Part shown: positions 6,045 through 12,995 of the stretch, one piece after another
How positions within the stretch are numbered: the first letter of the stretch is position 1
How the letters are laid out: each line of letters starts with the position of its first letter
Origin: JAAXTX01 sp037139695
Lineage (GTDB): Bacteria; Patescibacteriota; Minisyncoccia; Moranbacterales; UBA1568
Assembly (NCBI GenBank): GCA_037139695.1
Contig: JBAXFX010000030.1
Span: forward strand, 1 to 13,744
Reading direction: 5' to 3'
Length of the DNA: 13,744 nucleotides
Made by a program: the position numbers and the translations under genes
Notes under the pieces: model-generated
Told to the model about the DNA's origin: nothing
Databases searched by the model: none
Seen by the model: the letters and a program-made list of their open reading frames with translations, nothing else

Positions 6045-6240
6045 ATGGCCATCATCTACGAAACGGAAAATTTCATCCTGGAGTCCCATGAGACACCCGA
6101 AATCGATCGGCTCGAAGGAGGACACGTGAAAATCAGCCAAAAAAATCCCCGTCGTGTTCGAAGGAGTCAGGCACGACGAATTCGATAAGGACATACTTAT
6201 TCGAAAGGGAAATTCTCTGGTCGGAATATTTCCGACGTGA
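6045..6240 (+). pseudogene. Possible frameshifted remnant of a HIT-like small protein
   Basis: From the ATG at 6045 a frame reads MAIIYETENFILES, then DRLEGGHVKISQKNP, and stops at 6186-6188. Allowing one base lost in the A7 run at 6139-6145, it continues in the next frame (PVVFEGVRHDEFDKDILIRK) to a TGA at 6238-6240, about 64 residues in total. The first part reminds me of the N-terminus of HIT-like proteins seen in CPR genomes (pattern NFxxExxExPxxxRxxGGHxxI). No histidine-triad motif follows, so it would be truncated. It directly follows the mobile element. It could instead be chance coding. It accounts for most of the gap 5996-6270. Confidence 0.3.
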
Positions 6241-6270
6241 TAGCATCATTCATCGATCCAACCGTCTGAT

Positions 6271-6299
6271 TTGACAGCGGGCGGATGCGTCCCTATACT
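6271..6299 (+). promoter_or_regulatory. trp promoter
   Basis: TTGACA (6271-6276), an exact 17-bp spacer and TATACT (6294-6299). This is the strongest promoter match in the window. Predicted initiation at about 6305-6307 coincides with the leader-peptide ATG at 6307. Confidence 0.85.
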
Positions 6300-6306
6300 G
6301 GCGCAT

Positions 6307-6360
6307 ATGAACTCCACAGTACAGACGACGAAGAGCATCGCATGGTGGACCGCTTCCTGA
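6307..6360 (+). CDS. trpL: trp leader peptide with tandem Trp codons
   Basis: A 17-codon reading frame, MNSTVQTTKSIAWWTAS, followed by TGA. Two adjacent TGG codons (6343-6348) lie close to the stop and immediately before hairpin arm 1 (6350-6356). Two Trp in 17 residues next to a terminator upstream of trpB is the hallmark of ribosome-mediated attenuation. The promoter places transcription start at or within 2 nt of the ATG, so the peptide is probably read from a leaderless mRNA, as described for trpL of Sinorhizobium. It is a sensor of charged tRNA-Trp; the peptide itself need not have a function. Confidence 0.85.
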   Translation: MNSTVQTTKSIAWWTAS

Positions 6361-6426
6361 ATGAGGCGGATTGTTTGACGTTGTCACCCGTTATCCCGCC
6401 TCTTTCCAGGGCGGTTTTTATTTTTT
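6350..6426 (+). promoter_or_regulatory. trp transcription attenuator (mutually exclusive hairpins plus intrinsic terminator)
   Basis: Arm 1 CCGCTTC (6350-6356) can pair with arm 2 GAGGCGG (6363-6369). Arm 2 pairs perfectly with arm 3 CCGCCTC (6396-6402). Arm 3 core CCGCC (6396-6400) pairs with arm 4 GGCGG (6410-6414), followed by TTTTTATTTTTT (6415-6426). With enough Trp, the ribosome reaches the stop (6358-6360) and covers arm 2, so the 3:4 terminator forms. When stalled at the Trp codons it covers arm 1, so the 2:3 antiterminator forms and trpB is transcribed. The spacing fits both states. Confidence 0.85.
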
Positions 6427-6558
6427 ATCCCCATACGAATATGTCTCCGAACACGCATTATCTCTATCGTGGCGCATCGACTTTTTCCTGGCGACATTCA
6501 TCGACTCTTCCGTATGATTTTCTCATGCGCGTATCGTATCCATCATCATTCCAATCAT

Positions 6559-7791
6559 ATGGCCACATCCATTCATGACGACAGCGAGACGGGCAAGGTA
6601 ATTCTCGGTGAACTTCCGGACAGCAAAGGCTACTTCGGCGAATACGGCGGACAACTGATTCCACCGGAACTCAAACAAGCCATCGATGAGGTTGCCGCGG
6701 CGTACGAAGAAGCGAAACACGACCCCGCATTCCAAAGGGAATATAAGGACCTCCTCTCGGAGTATGTCGGGCGCCCTTCCCCGATCTTTTTCGCAAAGCG
6801 CCTGACCAATACGCTCGGCGGGGCCAAAATATTCCTCAAGCGCGAGGATCTGAACCATACCGGCGCACACAAAATCAATCATACCCTCGGCGAAGCGCTG
6901 CTTGCGAAGCGGATGGGCAAGACGAAACTTCTCGCCGAGACGGGCGCCGGACAGCACGGCGTGGCACTCGCGACCGCCGCAGCCCTCACCGGACTCGACT
7001 GCGAGATCCACATGGGCGCCATCGACATCGAAAAACAGCATCAAAACGTGTTACGCATGCGGATGCTCGGAGCGACCGTAATCCCGATCGAAGGTGGCGG
7101 ACGGTGTCTGAAAGATGCCGTCGACAGCGCCTTCTCGGCATTTATCGCCGATCACGAACATACGTTTTTCGGTATCGGCTCTGTCGTCGGTCCGCATCCG
7201 TATCCTATGATGGTCCGTGACTTCCAGTCGATCGTGGGTGAGGAAGCCCGTCGACAGATGATCGAACGCGAGGGACGACTCCCCGATACGCTCATCGCCT
7301 GCGTCGGAGGCGGCTCGAACGCGATTGGTCTTTTCACGGCGTTCCTTAATGACAAGGTCGACATGGTCGGCGTGGAGCCAGCCGGACGAAGTTTCAAAAA
7401 AGGCGACCATGCCGCGACGCTGACCCTTGGCACGCCGGGTGCCATCCATGGCATGTTCACGTATCTTTTGCAGGACGCGGAAGGGACGCCCGACCCGGTT
7501 CATTCCGTCGCCTCGGGCCTCGACTATCCCGGTGTCGGACCGGAACACGCCCACCTCAAGGATACGGGGCGCGTCACCTACGCGACCGCGACGGACGAAG
7601 AGGCACTCGAAGCGTTCTCCCTTCTCTCGAAAACCGAAGGTATCATCCCCGCTCTCGAGAGCGCGCACGCCGTGGCATACGCGATGAAAATCGCGCCGAA
7701 TATGGACAAGGACGCGATCATCCTCGTCAACCTCTCCGGCCGCGGCGACAAGGATATCGACTACGTCGCCGATTTGATCAGACTCGACTGA
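6559..7791 (+). CDS. trpB: Tryptophan synthase beta chain (TrpB1 type)
   Basis: 410 residues, the usual TrpB length. It is a PLP enzyme that joins indole and L-serine to form L-tryptophan in the cytoplasm. Seen in the sequence: YFGEYGGQLIPPEL at the N-terminus; Lys105 in GAHKIN, the PLP Schiff-base lysine; Glu127 in LLAETGAGQHG, the catalytic glutamate; GGGSNA (250-255), the PLP phosphate loop; and a C-terminal LVNLSGRGDKD. All key residues are present. The ATG at 6559 is chosen because the conserved region begins soon after it. In-frame starts upstream (for example 6514) lack support, and no Shine-Dalgarno is visible. It lies about 130 nt after the attenuator, and no trpA or other trp gene is adjacent: downstream genes are convergent. 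It may therefore use scavenged indole, or partner with a TrpA encoded elsewhere. Confidence 0.97.
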   Translation: MATSIHDDSETGKVILGELPDSKGYFGEYGGQLIPPELKQAIDEVAAAYEEAKHDPAFQREYKDLLSEYVGRPSPIFFAKRLTNTLGGAKIFLKREDLNHTGAHKINHTLGEALLAKRMGKTKLLAETGAGQHGVALATAAALTGLDCEIHMGAIDIEKQHQNVLRMRMLGATVIPIEGGGRCLKDAVDSAFSAFIADHEHTFFGIGSVVGPHPYPMMVRDFQSIVGEEARRQMIEREGRLPDTLIACVGGGSNAIGLFTAFLNDKVDMVGVEPAGRSFKKGDHAATLTLGTPGAIHGMFTYLLQDAEGTPDPVHSVASGLDYPGVGPEHAHLKDTGRVTYATATDEEALEAFSLLSKTEGIIPALESAHAVAYAMKIAPNMDKDAIILVNLSGRGDKDIDYVADLIRLD

Positions 7792-7819
7792 TTATCCCCT
7801 CTCTTATCCGACTCCATCT

Positions 7820-7861
7820 AAAAAGTTACATCTGATACGCGATAGCGTATCAGATGTAACT
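7820..7861 (-). terminator. Intrinsic terminator for the minus-strand polysaccharide operon
   Basis: A perfect 17-bp stem, AGTTACATCTGATACGC (7824-7840), GATA loop, complementary arm (7845-7861). On the minus strand the stem is followed by TTTTT (7824-7820), so it should stop transcripts from the 8176-12373 operon. On + there is no T-run, but the A-run and stem could also end trpB mRNA. It lies in the convergent gap. Confidence 0.7.
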
Positions 7862-7935
7862 CCGGATGCTTCCATGTTCGGATGACAATAGGCTGTTTTG
7901 GCATAGCATAGATAGACGTTTCGGAGAAAACATTC

Positions 7936-8176
7936 AGTATCTATCTCAAATCTCACCGCGATAATAAGGCAAAAAATCCGCTTGCCGGCTGAAATCCGAA
8001 AATTTCGGCTGCAAATCATTCAAAAATCGTCAGGTTACGACAGCGGGATCCTCATCTCCTTCGGATACCCGTCCTCATTTTTCATGATTTTTCACCCAGA
8101 GGGTGACCAACCTTTGGTTGGCGCTCAAACGAAATTTTCGGATTTACAGCTCGACATGAGATTTGAGATAGATACT
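7936..8176. mobile_element. 241-bp MITE-like element with 20-bp perfect terminal inverted repeats
   Basis: The ends are AGTATCTATCTCAAATCTCA (7936-7955) and its exact complement (8157-8176). A subterminal inverted pair follows: AAATCCGAAAATTTCG (7992-8007) against 8130-8145. Small hairpins lie inside, for example CCAACC-TTT-GGTTGG near 8108-8122. There is no coding capacity. The right 49 bp recur at 3-51, and GCCGGCTGAAATC (7984-7996) recurs at 13728-13740. No clear target-site duplication is seen. The right end overlaps the first base of the neighbouring stop codon. With the terminator it fills the convergent gap 7792-8175. Confidence 0.65.
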
Positions 8177-8931
8177 CAGAACGAATCACGATTCTTTTTG
8201 ATAGCATAGTATGCTTCCGAGAGAAACGACTCGAACCCGTCGGTCGCCATTTGTTTGTCATAAAGATCCTGGAAAAATTCCGTTGCGGATACTGTCCCGA
8301 TACGAGCCTGCTCGTGTATGCCGTAAAACGACGCCTTACGTTGAAGTAGTCTCTGAATGCGTGAATCGTTCAAGACGATAGGCGCGACAATCTCGCTTAA
8401 GTGCCACTCGAGGTGTGGCGACTCGAACAGCTCCGGATCCATATCAGGGAACAACTGTTTCCATTTCTCGAAATAGAGAAAATGAACGCACTCGTGCATG
8501 ACAATCTCCCGTATAGCTTCAGACGCATAGTCGAAGCAGACTATAAAACTCCAATCGGAGAGAAATCGAGGACTGATCGGATCGATAGACACCATCGCTT
8601 GTATTTCCGATCGTTCTTTCGGCCATCTCGTTTGAAGAATTTCCGAAAGCGCCGTGAAATACTCCGTTTCGACCGGCTCCCAATCTTTCCGGAACCGCTC
8701 TTTGCATGTTTCTATCGTCTCACGGTGTTCCGTTCTGAATCGGACGACGTACTTCCGGACACACTCCGCCTGTTCCGCTTCTGACGCGACAGTATGAACG
8801 ATGCCCAGATTGGGATGCTTCCGCGTGACACATTCCGCGAATCCATAGTCATCCATAGACAAAAAATCCCGAAGCATCTCGACTTCAAGGGACAACGGTA
8901 CCTCGCTAAACACCACTTTCGGTACATCCAT
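8176..8931 (-). CDS. Zincin-like (HExxH) protein of unknown function
   Basis: 251 residues from the ATG at 8931, seven bases after the stop of the upstream GT4 gene. A longer reading would overlap that gene. I do not recognise a named family. A metallopeptidase-like core is visible: IREIVMHECVHFLYFEKW with HECVH at 146-150, then SPHLEWHLSEIVAPIVLNDS, whose Glu180 lies 30 residues after the second His, the spacing of gluzincins. There is no signal peptide or membrane segment, so it is likely cytoplasmic. It is the last gene of a minus-strand operon with sugar-transfer genes. Its TGA stop overlaps the end of the MITE-like element by one base. Catalytic activity is inferred from the motif only; the protein could also be a non-peptidase metal protein. 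Confidence 0.7.
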   Translation of the reverse strand: MDVPKVVFSEVPLSLEVEMLRDFLSMDDYGFAECVTRKHPNLGIVHTVASEAEQAECVRKYVVRFRTEHRETIETCKERFRKDWEPVETEYFTALSEILQTRWPKERSEIQAMVSIDPISPRFLSDWSFIVCFDYASEAIREIVMHECVHFLYFEKWKQLFPDMDPELFESPHLEWHLSEIVAPIVLNDSRIQRLLQRKASFYGIHEQARIGTVSATEFFQDLYDKQMATDGFESFLSEAYYAIKKNRDSF

Positions 8932-8938
8932 AAAAACG

Positions 8939-10084
8939 TCAGCGCGATATGCAACGATGATACTCGTCCACGTATTTCTGCGCCACCGCATGCCAGCTCA
9001 TCTTCTCCGCCTTCGTGGCACTCGCCGCGCCCATGCGCGCACGGAGCGATGCATCGGCCACGAGTCTTCCAAGCTTGTCCGCCAAATCCTCGGACGACGC
9101 CGTCTGAACGAATAGTCCGTTCCCCCCGTTCGTCACGAGCTCGTCGGTCCCGCCCGTGATCGTCGTGACGACCGGCAAGCCGGAGGCGATCGCCTCGAGC
9201 ACGGTGTTGCTCATCCCCTCGTTGAGCGACGGGAGGCAGAAGATATCGGCCTCGCGATAGATCGCCGGCAGCTCCTCGTGCGGTACGAGCCCGCGGAACT
9301 CGACGCGGTCCGCGACACCGACCGATGTGGCGATTGATTCGAGATTCTGACGTTCCCCGCCCCCGCCGACGATGATAAGCCGGCTCGTTCCCGGTATCGA
9401 TGCCATTGCGCGGATCAGAAACCGGATCCCCTTCCGCGGGGTAAGCCGTGACACGGCCAGGATACGAACGATGCCGTCCGACATCCGACGCTCCGCCGAC
9501 GAGAATTCCTCCGTCGACACGCCGTTCGGGATGATTGGAATCTCCTGACCGAAGTCGGTCTTGTGCGCCAGGTCGCGCAGTCCGGCACTATTGGAAATAA
9601 CGCGTGCGGCATTGTGCCAGATGATCCGGACGACCGGACGAAGAATCGCGTACAACGCCTTGAACCGCTCGCTGTACCCCGGCACGTCCGCTCCCCGAAG
9701 CGAGACGATGTACGGCAAGTGAAACTGACTCCCAAGTACCAGGGCAAGGAATCCGCACGGAACCGTGAAGAACGCATGAATGAGATCGAAGTTCCCCTCC
9801 TTCCTGATCAGCCTCTCCGCAAAGAAATAGGCCCTGAAGGAATAGGCAAGCAGATTGCTCCTGGACTGATAGTGCAGGTTCGTGGCATCCTTGCCAATCG
9901 GCAGACGATGAATGACAATCCGATCACCGATCTTCTCTTTAACATATTCCTTTCCGACGGCCGATGTGACCAGATGTACCGTCAAGCCCGGAATTTTGGC
10001 ATACTCACGCAACAAATACGCCGTAGCGTTTCCTGCCCCGCCCCCGAGCGGAGGATATTCATAATTGAGAAACAATATTTTCAT
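8939..10084 (-). CDS. GT4-family glycosyltransferase (GT-B fold)
   Basis: 381 residues, full length for the family. The N-terminal GT-B domain starts MKILFLNYEYPPLGGGAGNA, with the Gly-rich loop typical of retaining GT4 enzymes. The C-terminal donor-binding domain (about 200-360) has AVSRLTPRKGI, LIIVGGG, and the EX7E motif at Glu289 and Glu297 within NEGMSNTVLEAIASG. It transfers a sugar from a nucleotide sugar to a membrane-linked or glycan acceptor at the cytoplasmic face. A good Shine-Dalgarno, AGGGAG, lies 6 nt before the ATG at 10084, and the gap to the ugd stop is 2 bp, so coupling is likely. UDP-glucuronate made by the neighbour may be the donor or may lead to it; the specificity cannot be read from the sequence. 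Confidence 0.93.
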   Translation of the reverse strand: MKILFLNYEYPPLGGGAGNATAYLLREYAKIPGLTVHLVTSAVGKEYVKEKIGDRIVIHRLPIGKDATNLHYQSRSNLLAYSFRAYFFAERLIRKEGNFDLIHAFFTVPCGFLALVLGSQFHLPYIVSLRGADVPGYSERFKALYAILRPVVRIIWHNAARVISNSAGLRDLAHKTDFGQEIPIIPNGVSTEEFSSAERRMSDGIVRILAVSRLTPRKGIRFLIRAMASIPGTSRLIIVGGGGERQNLESIATSVGVADRVEFRGLVPHEELPAIYREADIFCLPSLNEGMSNTVLEAIASGLPVVTTITGGTDELVTNGGNGLFVQTASSEDLADKLGRLVADASLRARMGAASATKAEKMSWHAVAQKYVDEYHRCISR

Positions 10085-10086
10085 AT

Positions 10087-11412
10087 CTATCTCCCTATCG
10101 AACGGTATTCGAAACCAAGCTCTTTCATTTTCTTTGGCTCATAGAGTAGGCGACCGTCGAACACGATCGGCGCATTCAACGACTTCCTGATACGGTCGAA
10201 ATCCGGCGTACGGAATTCTTTCCATTCGGTAATGACGAGCATCGCATCGGCACCGTCGAGTGCCTCATACTTATCCTCGAAATATTCGATGGATGGGTTG
10301 TCACCGAAATATTCCGGCGTTTTTGCCATCCTCATCGCTTCCGGATCATGCGCCCGAACGGTCGCTCCACGTTCGATAAGCGTATCGATGACCGTGATTG
10401 CGGGAGATTCGCGCATATCGTCCGTACCGGCCTTGAACGCCAATCCCCACACACCGAACGTTTTCCCCGTCAGGTCTTCGCCGAATTCACCCATCACCAT
10501 CTGCGCCAAAACGAGCTTCTGCCGTTCGTTGGTGTCGAGCGTCTGCCGAAGCATCCGGGCATCGTATCCGAAATCACCGGCCGTTTTTACCAGCGCCTTC
10601 ACGTCTTTCGGGAAACAGGAGCCGCCGAATCCGGCACTCGCATACAGGAATGCCTCGCCGATGCGAGGATCCGCGCCCATGGCTTTCCTGACATTCTCGT
10701 AATCGGCACCGGTCTTCGAACAGATATTGGCCAGTTCGTTCGACGCCGAGATCTTCACTGCTAAAAAGCAGTTCGACGCGTATTTCACGATTTCAGCCGT
10801 CTTCGCATCCATCGCGAAGAACCGACCTTCCCGACGCGTAAACGGGGCATACAGTTCCCGCATCGTCGCGATTGCCTTCTCGTCGTCGGTTCCAACAACG
10901 ATACGACTCGGCTCCAGGAAGTCTTTCACGGCCGTCCCCTGTGCCAGAAACTCCGGGTTGCTCACCACGTGGAACGGAATCTCGACGCCCCGCGTTTCCA
11001 GTTGTTCGGCAATCTTTTCCGTGACCAGCTGCGCGGTTCCGACCGGTACCGTCGATTTGTCGACCACGATAGTCTCGTGATCCATACACCGTCCAAGATC
11101 GGTTGCCACCCCGAGCACATGGGAAAGATCGGCGCTCCCGTCCTCGTTCGGCGGAGTCCCCACGGCGATAAAGACGATGTCGCTTTTCTTGATTGCATCC
11201 TCGAAATCGGTCGTAAACGAAAGCGTCTTGTTCTTCAGGTTCCGAAGTACAAGCTCGTCCAGGCCCTTTTCATGAAGCGGTGCTTTCCCGGATTCGAACT
11301 GGGCGATCTTGTTCCGGTCCTTGTCGACGCAGATGACCGTATTGCCCATTTCCGCGAAGCACGCGCCTGTCACCGAACCCACATACCCGGTCCCGATTAC
11401 CGCTATTTTCAT
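10087..11412 (-). CDS. ugd: UDP-glucose 6-dehydrogenase
   Basis: 441 residues, the normal length. It oxidises UDP-glucose to UDP-glucuronate with two NAD+ in the cytoplasm. Seen: the NAD-binding Rossmann start MKIAVIGTGYVGSVTGACFA; TPPNEDGSADLS (about 86-97); STVPVGT (120-126); SNPEFLAQGTAVKDFLEP (151-168); Lys210 in AEIVKYASN; the catalytic Cys266 in GFGGSCFPKD; and a C-terminal UDP-binding domain ending with WKEFRTPDFD and FDGRLLYEP. No key residue is missing. It lies 19 bp after the GT2 gene and 2 bp before the GT4 gene. The product feeds acidic polysaccharide or glycan synthesis, or other UDP-sugars such as xylose or galacturonate made by enzymes outside the window. Confidence 0.97.
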   Translation of the reverse strand: MKIAVIGTGYVGSVTGACFAEMGNTVICVDKDRNKIAQFESGKAPLHEKGLDELVLRNLKNKTLSFTTDFEDAIKKSDIVFIAVGTPPNEDGSADLSHVLGVATDLGRCMDHETIVVDKSTVPVGTAQLVTEKIAEQLETRGVEIPFHVVSNPEFLAQGTAVKDFLEPSRIVVGTDDEKAIATMRELYAPFTRREGRFFAMDAKTAEIVKYASNCFLAVKISASNELANICSKTGADYENVRKAMGADPRIGEAFLYASAGFGGSCFPKDVKALVKTAGDFGYDARMLRQTLDTNERQKLVLAQMVMGEFGEDLTGKTFGVWGLAFKAGTDDMRESPAITVIDTLIERGATVRAHDPEAMRMAKTPEYFGDNPSIEYFEDKYEALDGADAMLVITEWKEFRTPDFDRIRKSLNAPIVFDGRLLYEPKKMKELGFEYRSIGR

Positions 11413-11431
11413 ATGAGTGTCTGCCTATGGA

Positions 11432-12373
11432 CTATGACTTGATGATCTCCCGTATCGCGTAGTTCATCCGGTTCCGCTGCCGATAGTAGATCTTCACGGC
11501 GATGTCCACCAGGATGCCGAACACGAACAACTGCACCCCGACGAGCACGAGGAGTGTTCCGACCAGTGGCCAGATGCGTGCGGACAGCGATGCCCCGAAG
11601 AAGACCTTGTCGATGAACATCCAGGCAAGGATGACCAGACCGGCGAAGATGGAAAATATCCCCGTACCACCAAAAAGATGGATGGCCCGCGACGAATATT
11701 CGCGCCAGAACCATAGGAATACCATGTCGACGAACCCCTTGATGCCACGCTTCCAATTGTATTTCGTCGTTCCATGGACCCGCGGATGATGAGAGACCTT
11801 CACCTCGGTCACGCGGAATCCGTCAAGAAGGAGCATGGCCGGCATGAACCGGTGCATCTCGCCGAAGAGATCCACGCCGTCGAAGCATTCGCGTCGGTAC
11901 GCCTTGAGGCTGCAACCGGAATCATGGATGCCGTCCTTGATGAGGAACCCACGCAACAGATTCGCCGTCCGAGAAAAGATCTTCTTCATGAACGGATCCT
12001 TGCGCTTGTGTCGCCAGCCGGACACGACATCGTATCCTTCCTCGATTTTTTCGAGAAGTAACGGGAAGTCCGCAGGGTCGTTCTGCAGATCACCGTCCAT
12101 AGTGATGACGATGTCGCCCGTAGCCGCTTTGATACCCGCGTCGAACGCGGCGGTCTGTCCGAAATTCTTGCGGAAGCGGATCAAACGAAGCGGTGAGAGT
12201 CCTTCACAATCCGCGACAGTCCCGTCCGTCGAACCATCGTCCACGAAGACGATTTCATACGGCTTACCGATGCCTTCGAACGATTCTTTCACCCTTCGGT
12301 GCAGTTCCTTCACGTTCCCTTCCTCGTTGTAGAGCGGTACCACTGCCGACAGATACGCCTTTTGATCTTCCAT
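11432..12373 (-). CDS. Membrane GT2-family glycosyltransferase (DPM1/GtrB-like)
   Basis: 313 residues from the ATG at 12373. An ATG at 12388 (MNHSVMEDQ) is also possible, and an upstream extension to 12481 looks noncoding. The GT-A catalytic domain starts LSAVVPLYNEEGN. It carries FVDDGSTDGT (about 43-52), the metal-binding DGDLQNDP (93-100) and DSGCSLKAYRRE (151-162), plus HHPRVHGTTKYNWKRGIKG before the membrane part. Two C-terminal membrane helices (about 232-258 and 269-295) match the polyprenyl-phosphate glycosyltransferases GtrB/ArnC/DPM1. It probably loads glucose or another hexose onto undecaprenyl phosphate for transfer outside the cell. It is first in the operon with ugd, the GT4 gene and the zincin-like gene. 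Confidence 0.92.
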   Translation of the reverse strand: MEDQKAYLSAVVPLYNEEGNVKELHRRVKESFEGIGKPYEIVFVDDGSTDGTVADCEGLSPLRLIRFRKNFGQTAAFDAGIKAATGDIVITMDGDLQNDPADFPLLLEKIEEGYDVVSGWRHKRKDPFMKKIFSRTANLLRGFLIKDGIHDSGCSLKAYRRECFDGVDLFGEMHRFMPAMLLLDGFRVTEVKVSHHPRVHGTTKYNWKRGIKGFVDMVFLWFWREYSSRAIHLFGGTGIFSIFAGLVILAWMFIDKVFFGASLSARIWPLVGTLLVLVGVQLFVFGILVDIAVKIYYRQRNRMNYAIREIIKS

Positions 12374-12394
12374 AACACTATGGTTCATTATCAC

Positions 12395-12400
12395 ATTATA
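12395..12400 (-). promoter_or_regulatory. Candidate -10 box of the polysaccharide operon
   Basis: A perfect minus-strand TATAAT lies 7 nt upstream of the ATG at 12388 and about 21 nt upstream of the one at 12373. No good -35 is found at 16-18 bp. Initiation near 12388 would make the mRNA nearly leaderless. Confidence 0.4.
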
Positions 12401-12561
12401 CGCCGACAACGGCGCCATCGGACCACCCTGGGCCGGCACGTGTTCTTCTCCCATTTTAGAACGTTTTTCCCGTTCCTGCAACAGAAAAAGAACCGATTCT
12501 GGCTGATAGCGCTTCGTTCTTTCACTCCTCCGCTGGAAATCGCCTTTTATTCCGAGGACCC

Positions 12562-12590
12562 TTGACTTTTTCTCCTCTTCGGACTATGTT
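12562..12590 (+). promoter_or_regulatory. Promoter of a small plus-strand unit
   Basis: TTGACT (12562-12567), a 17-bp spacer and TATGTT (12585-12590). The -35 context CTTGACTTTTTCTC nearly repeats at 12917-12929 (CTTGACTTTTCTC). Predicted initiation is near 12597. Confidence 0.5.
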
Positions 12591-12625
12591 TGAGGTGAGG
12601 GAGGCAGACAGAGTGTTTTATCACG

Positions 12626-12760
12626 ATGGCATCGTTGTTTAATAACTTTGAAAGTCCGGATTTCGGAAGGTCGCAAGAAAAACATTTCTTGCCATGGGAT
12701 TCGTCCCACCACCATCCGATGATACTCATCGTGATCGATGCCGACAGCTTCATCACCTGA
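12626..12760 (+). CDS. Small ORF of 44 codons, uncertain
   Basis: It starts about 29 nt after the predicted transcription start. The frame reads MASLFNNFESPDFGRS, contains three consecutive His codons (SSHHHPMILIVIDADS), and ends FIT-TGA. There is no Shine-Dalgarno at proper distance (GGGAGG is 21 nt upstream). The frame stays open after the TGA to about 13029, so openness alone is weak evidence. It may be a real small protein or chance within an untranslated RNA. I recognise no family. Confidence 0.25.
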   Translation: MASLFNNFESPDFGRSQEKHFLPWDSSHHHPMILIVIDADSFIT

Positions 12761-12803
12761 AATCGTCTTAATCCGAGACCCGTTCCTCCCTCATCAATTT
12801 GCA

Positions 12804-12912
12804 GCCACCATGCAGAGAAGAAAAAAGACGTTCAGGCTTTTCTCCTGAACATTCATGACAATCATGAACATCTTTCTTTCTTCCCTCTCTGGTGGCTTCT
12901 TTTTTTCCTTTT
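12804..12912 (+). terminator. Branched RNA structure with T-run, probable terminator or small-RNA 3' end
   Basis: GCCACCA (12804-12810) pairs with TGGTGGC (12890-12896). A purine-rich stretch (12813-12826) faces a pyrimidine-rich one (12871-12888). These enclose two perfect 7-bp hairpins: GTTCAGG/CCTGAAC (12830-12850) and TTCATGA/TCATGAA (12852-12868). A T-rich tail follows (12897-12912). It lies just before the next promoter and closes the unit begun at 12562. Confidence 0.55.
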
Positions 12913-12917
12913 CCGAC

Positions 12918-12946
12918 TTGACTTTTCTCACCGTATAGGTTTCAAT
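12918..12946 (+). promoter_or_regulatory. Candidate promoter of the orphan gene at 12996
   Basis: TTGACT (12918-12923), a 17-bp spacer and TTCAAT (12941-12946). The -10 is weak; the -35 and its flank match the upstream promoter closely. Confidence 0.4.
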
Positions 12947-12995
12947 ACATTTGTTTGCCAGACATCGTTTTTTTACAAAACCAAACCATATTCAC

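Larger units (their letters stand above)
12374..12625. other. Divergent intergenic region upstream of the GT2 gene
   Basis: This stretch holds the minus-strand -10 (12395-12400) and the plus-strand promoter (12562-12590), described separately. Between about 12401 and 12561 I see no gene, no clear hairpin and no repeat. The open frame extending the GT2 gene upstream to 12481 lacks family similarity. Confidence 0.6.

Noticed and set aside
6523..7668. Long minus-strand frames opposite trpB
   Set aside because: They are shadows of a GC-rich coding sequence with complete TrpB motifs on +.
12645..12680. Resemblance to RNase P (GAAAGTCCGG) or SRP RNA (CGGAAGG)
   Set aside because: Only short matches are present. 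The other conserved blocks of these RNAs are absent and the length does not fit.
12626..12760. A histidine-operon leader peptide (HHH)
   Set aside because: No his gene follows, the His codons lie far from the terminator, and the downstream gene has its own promoter.
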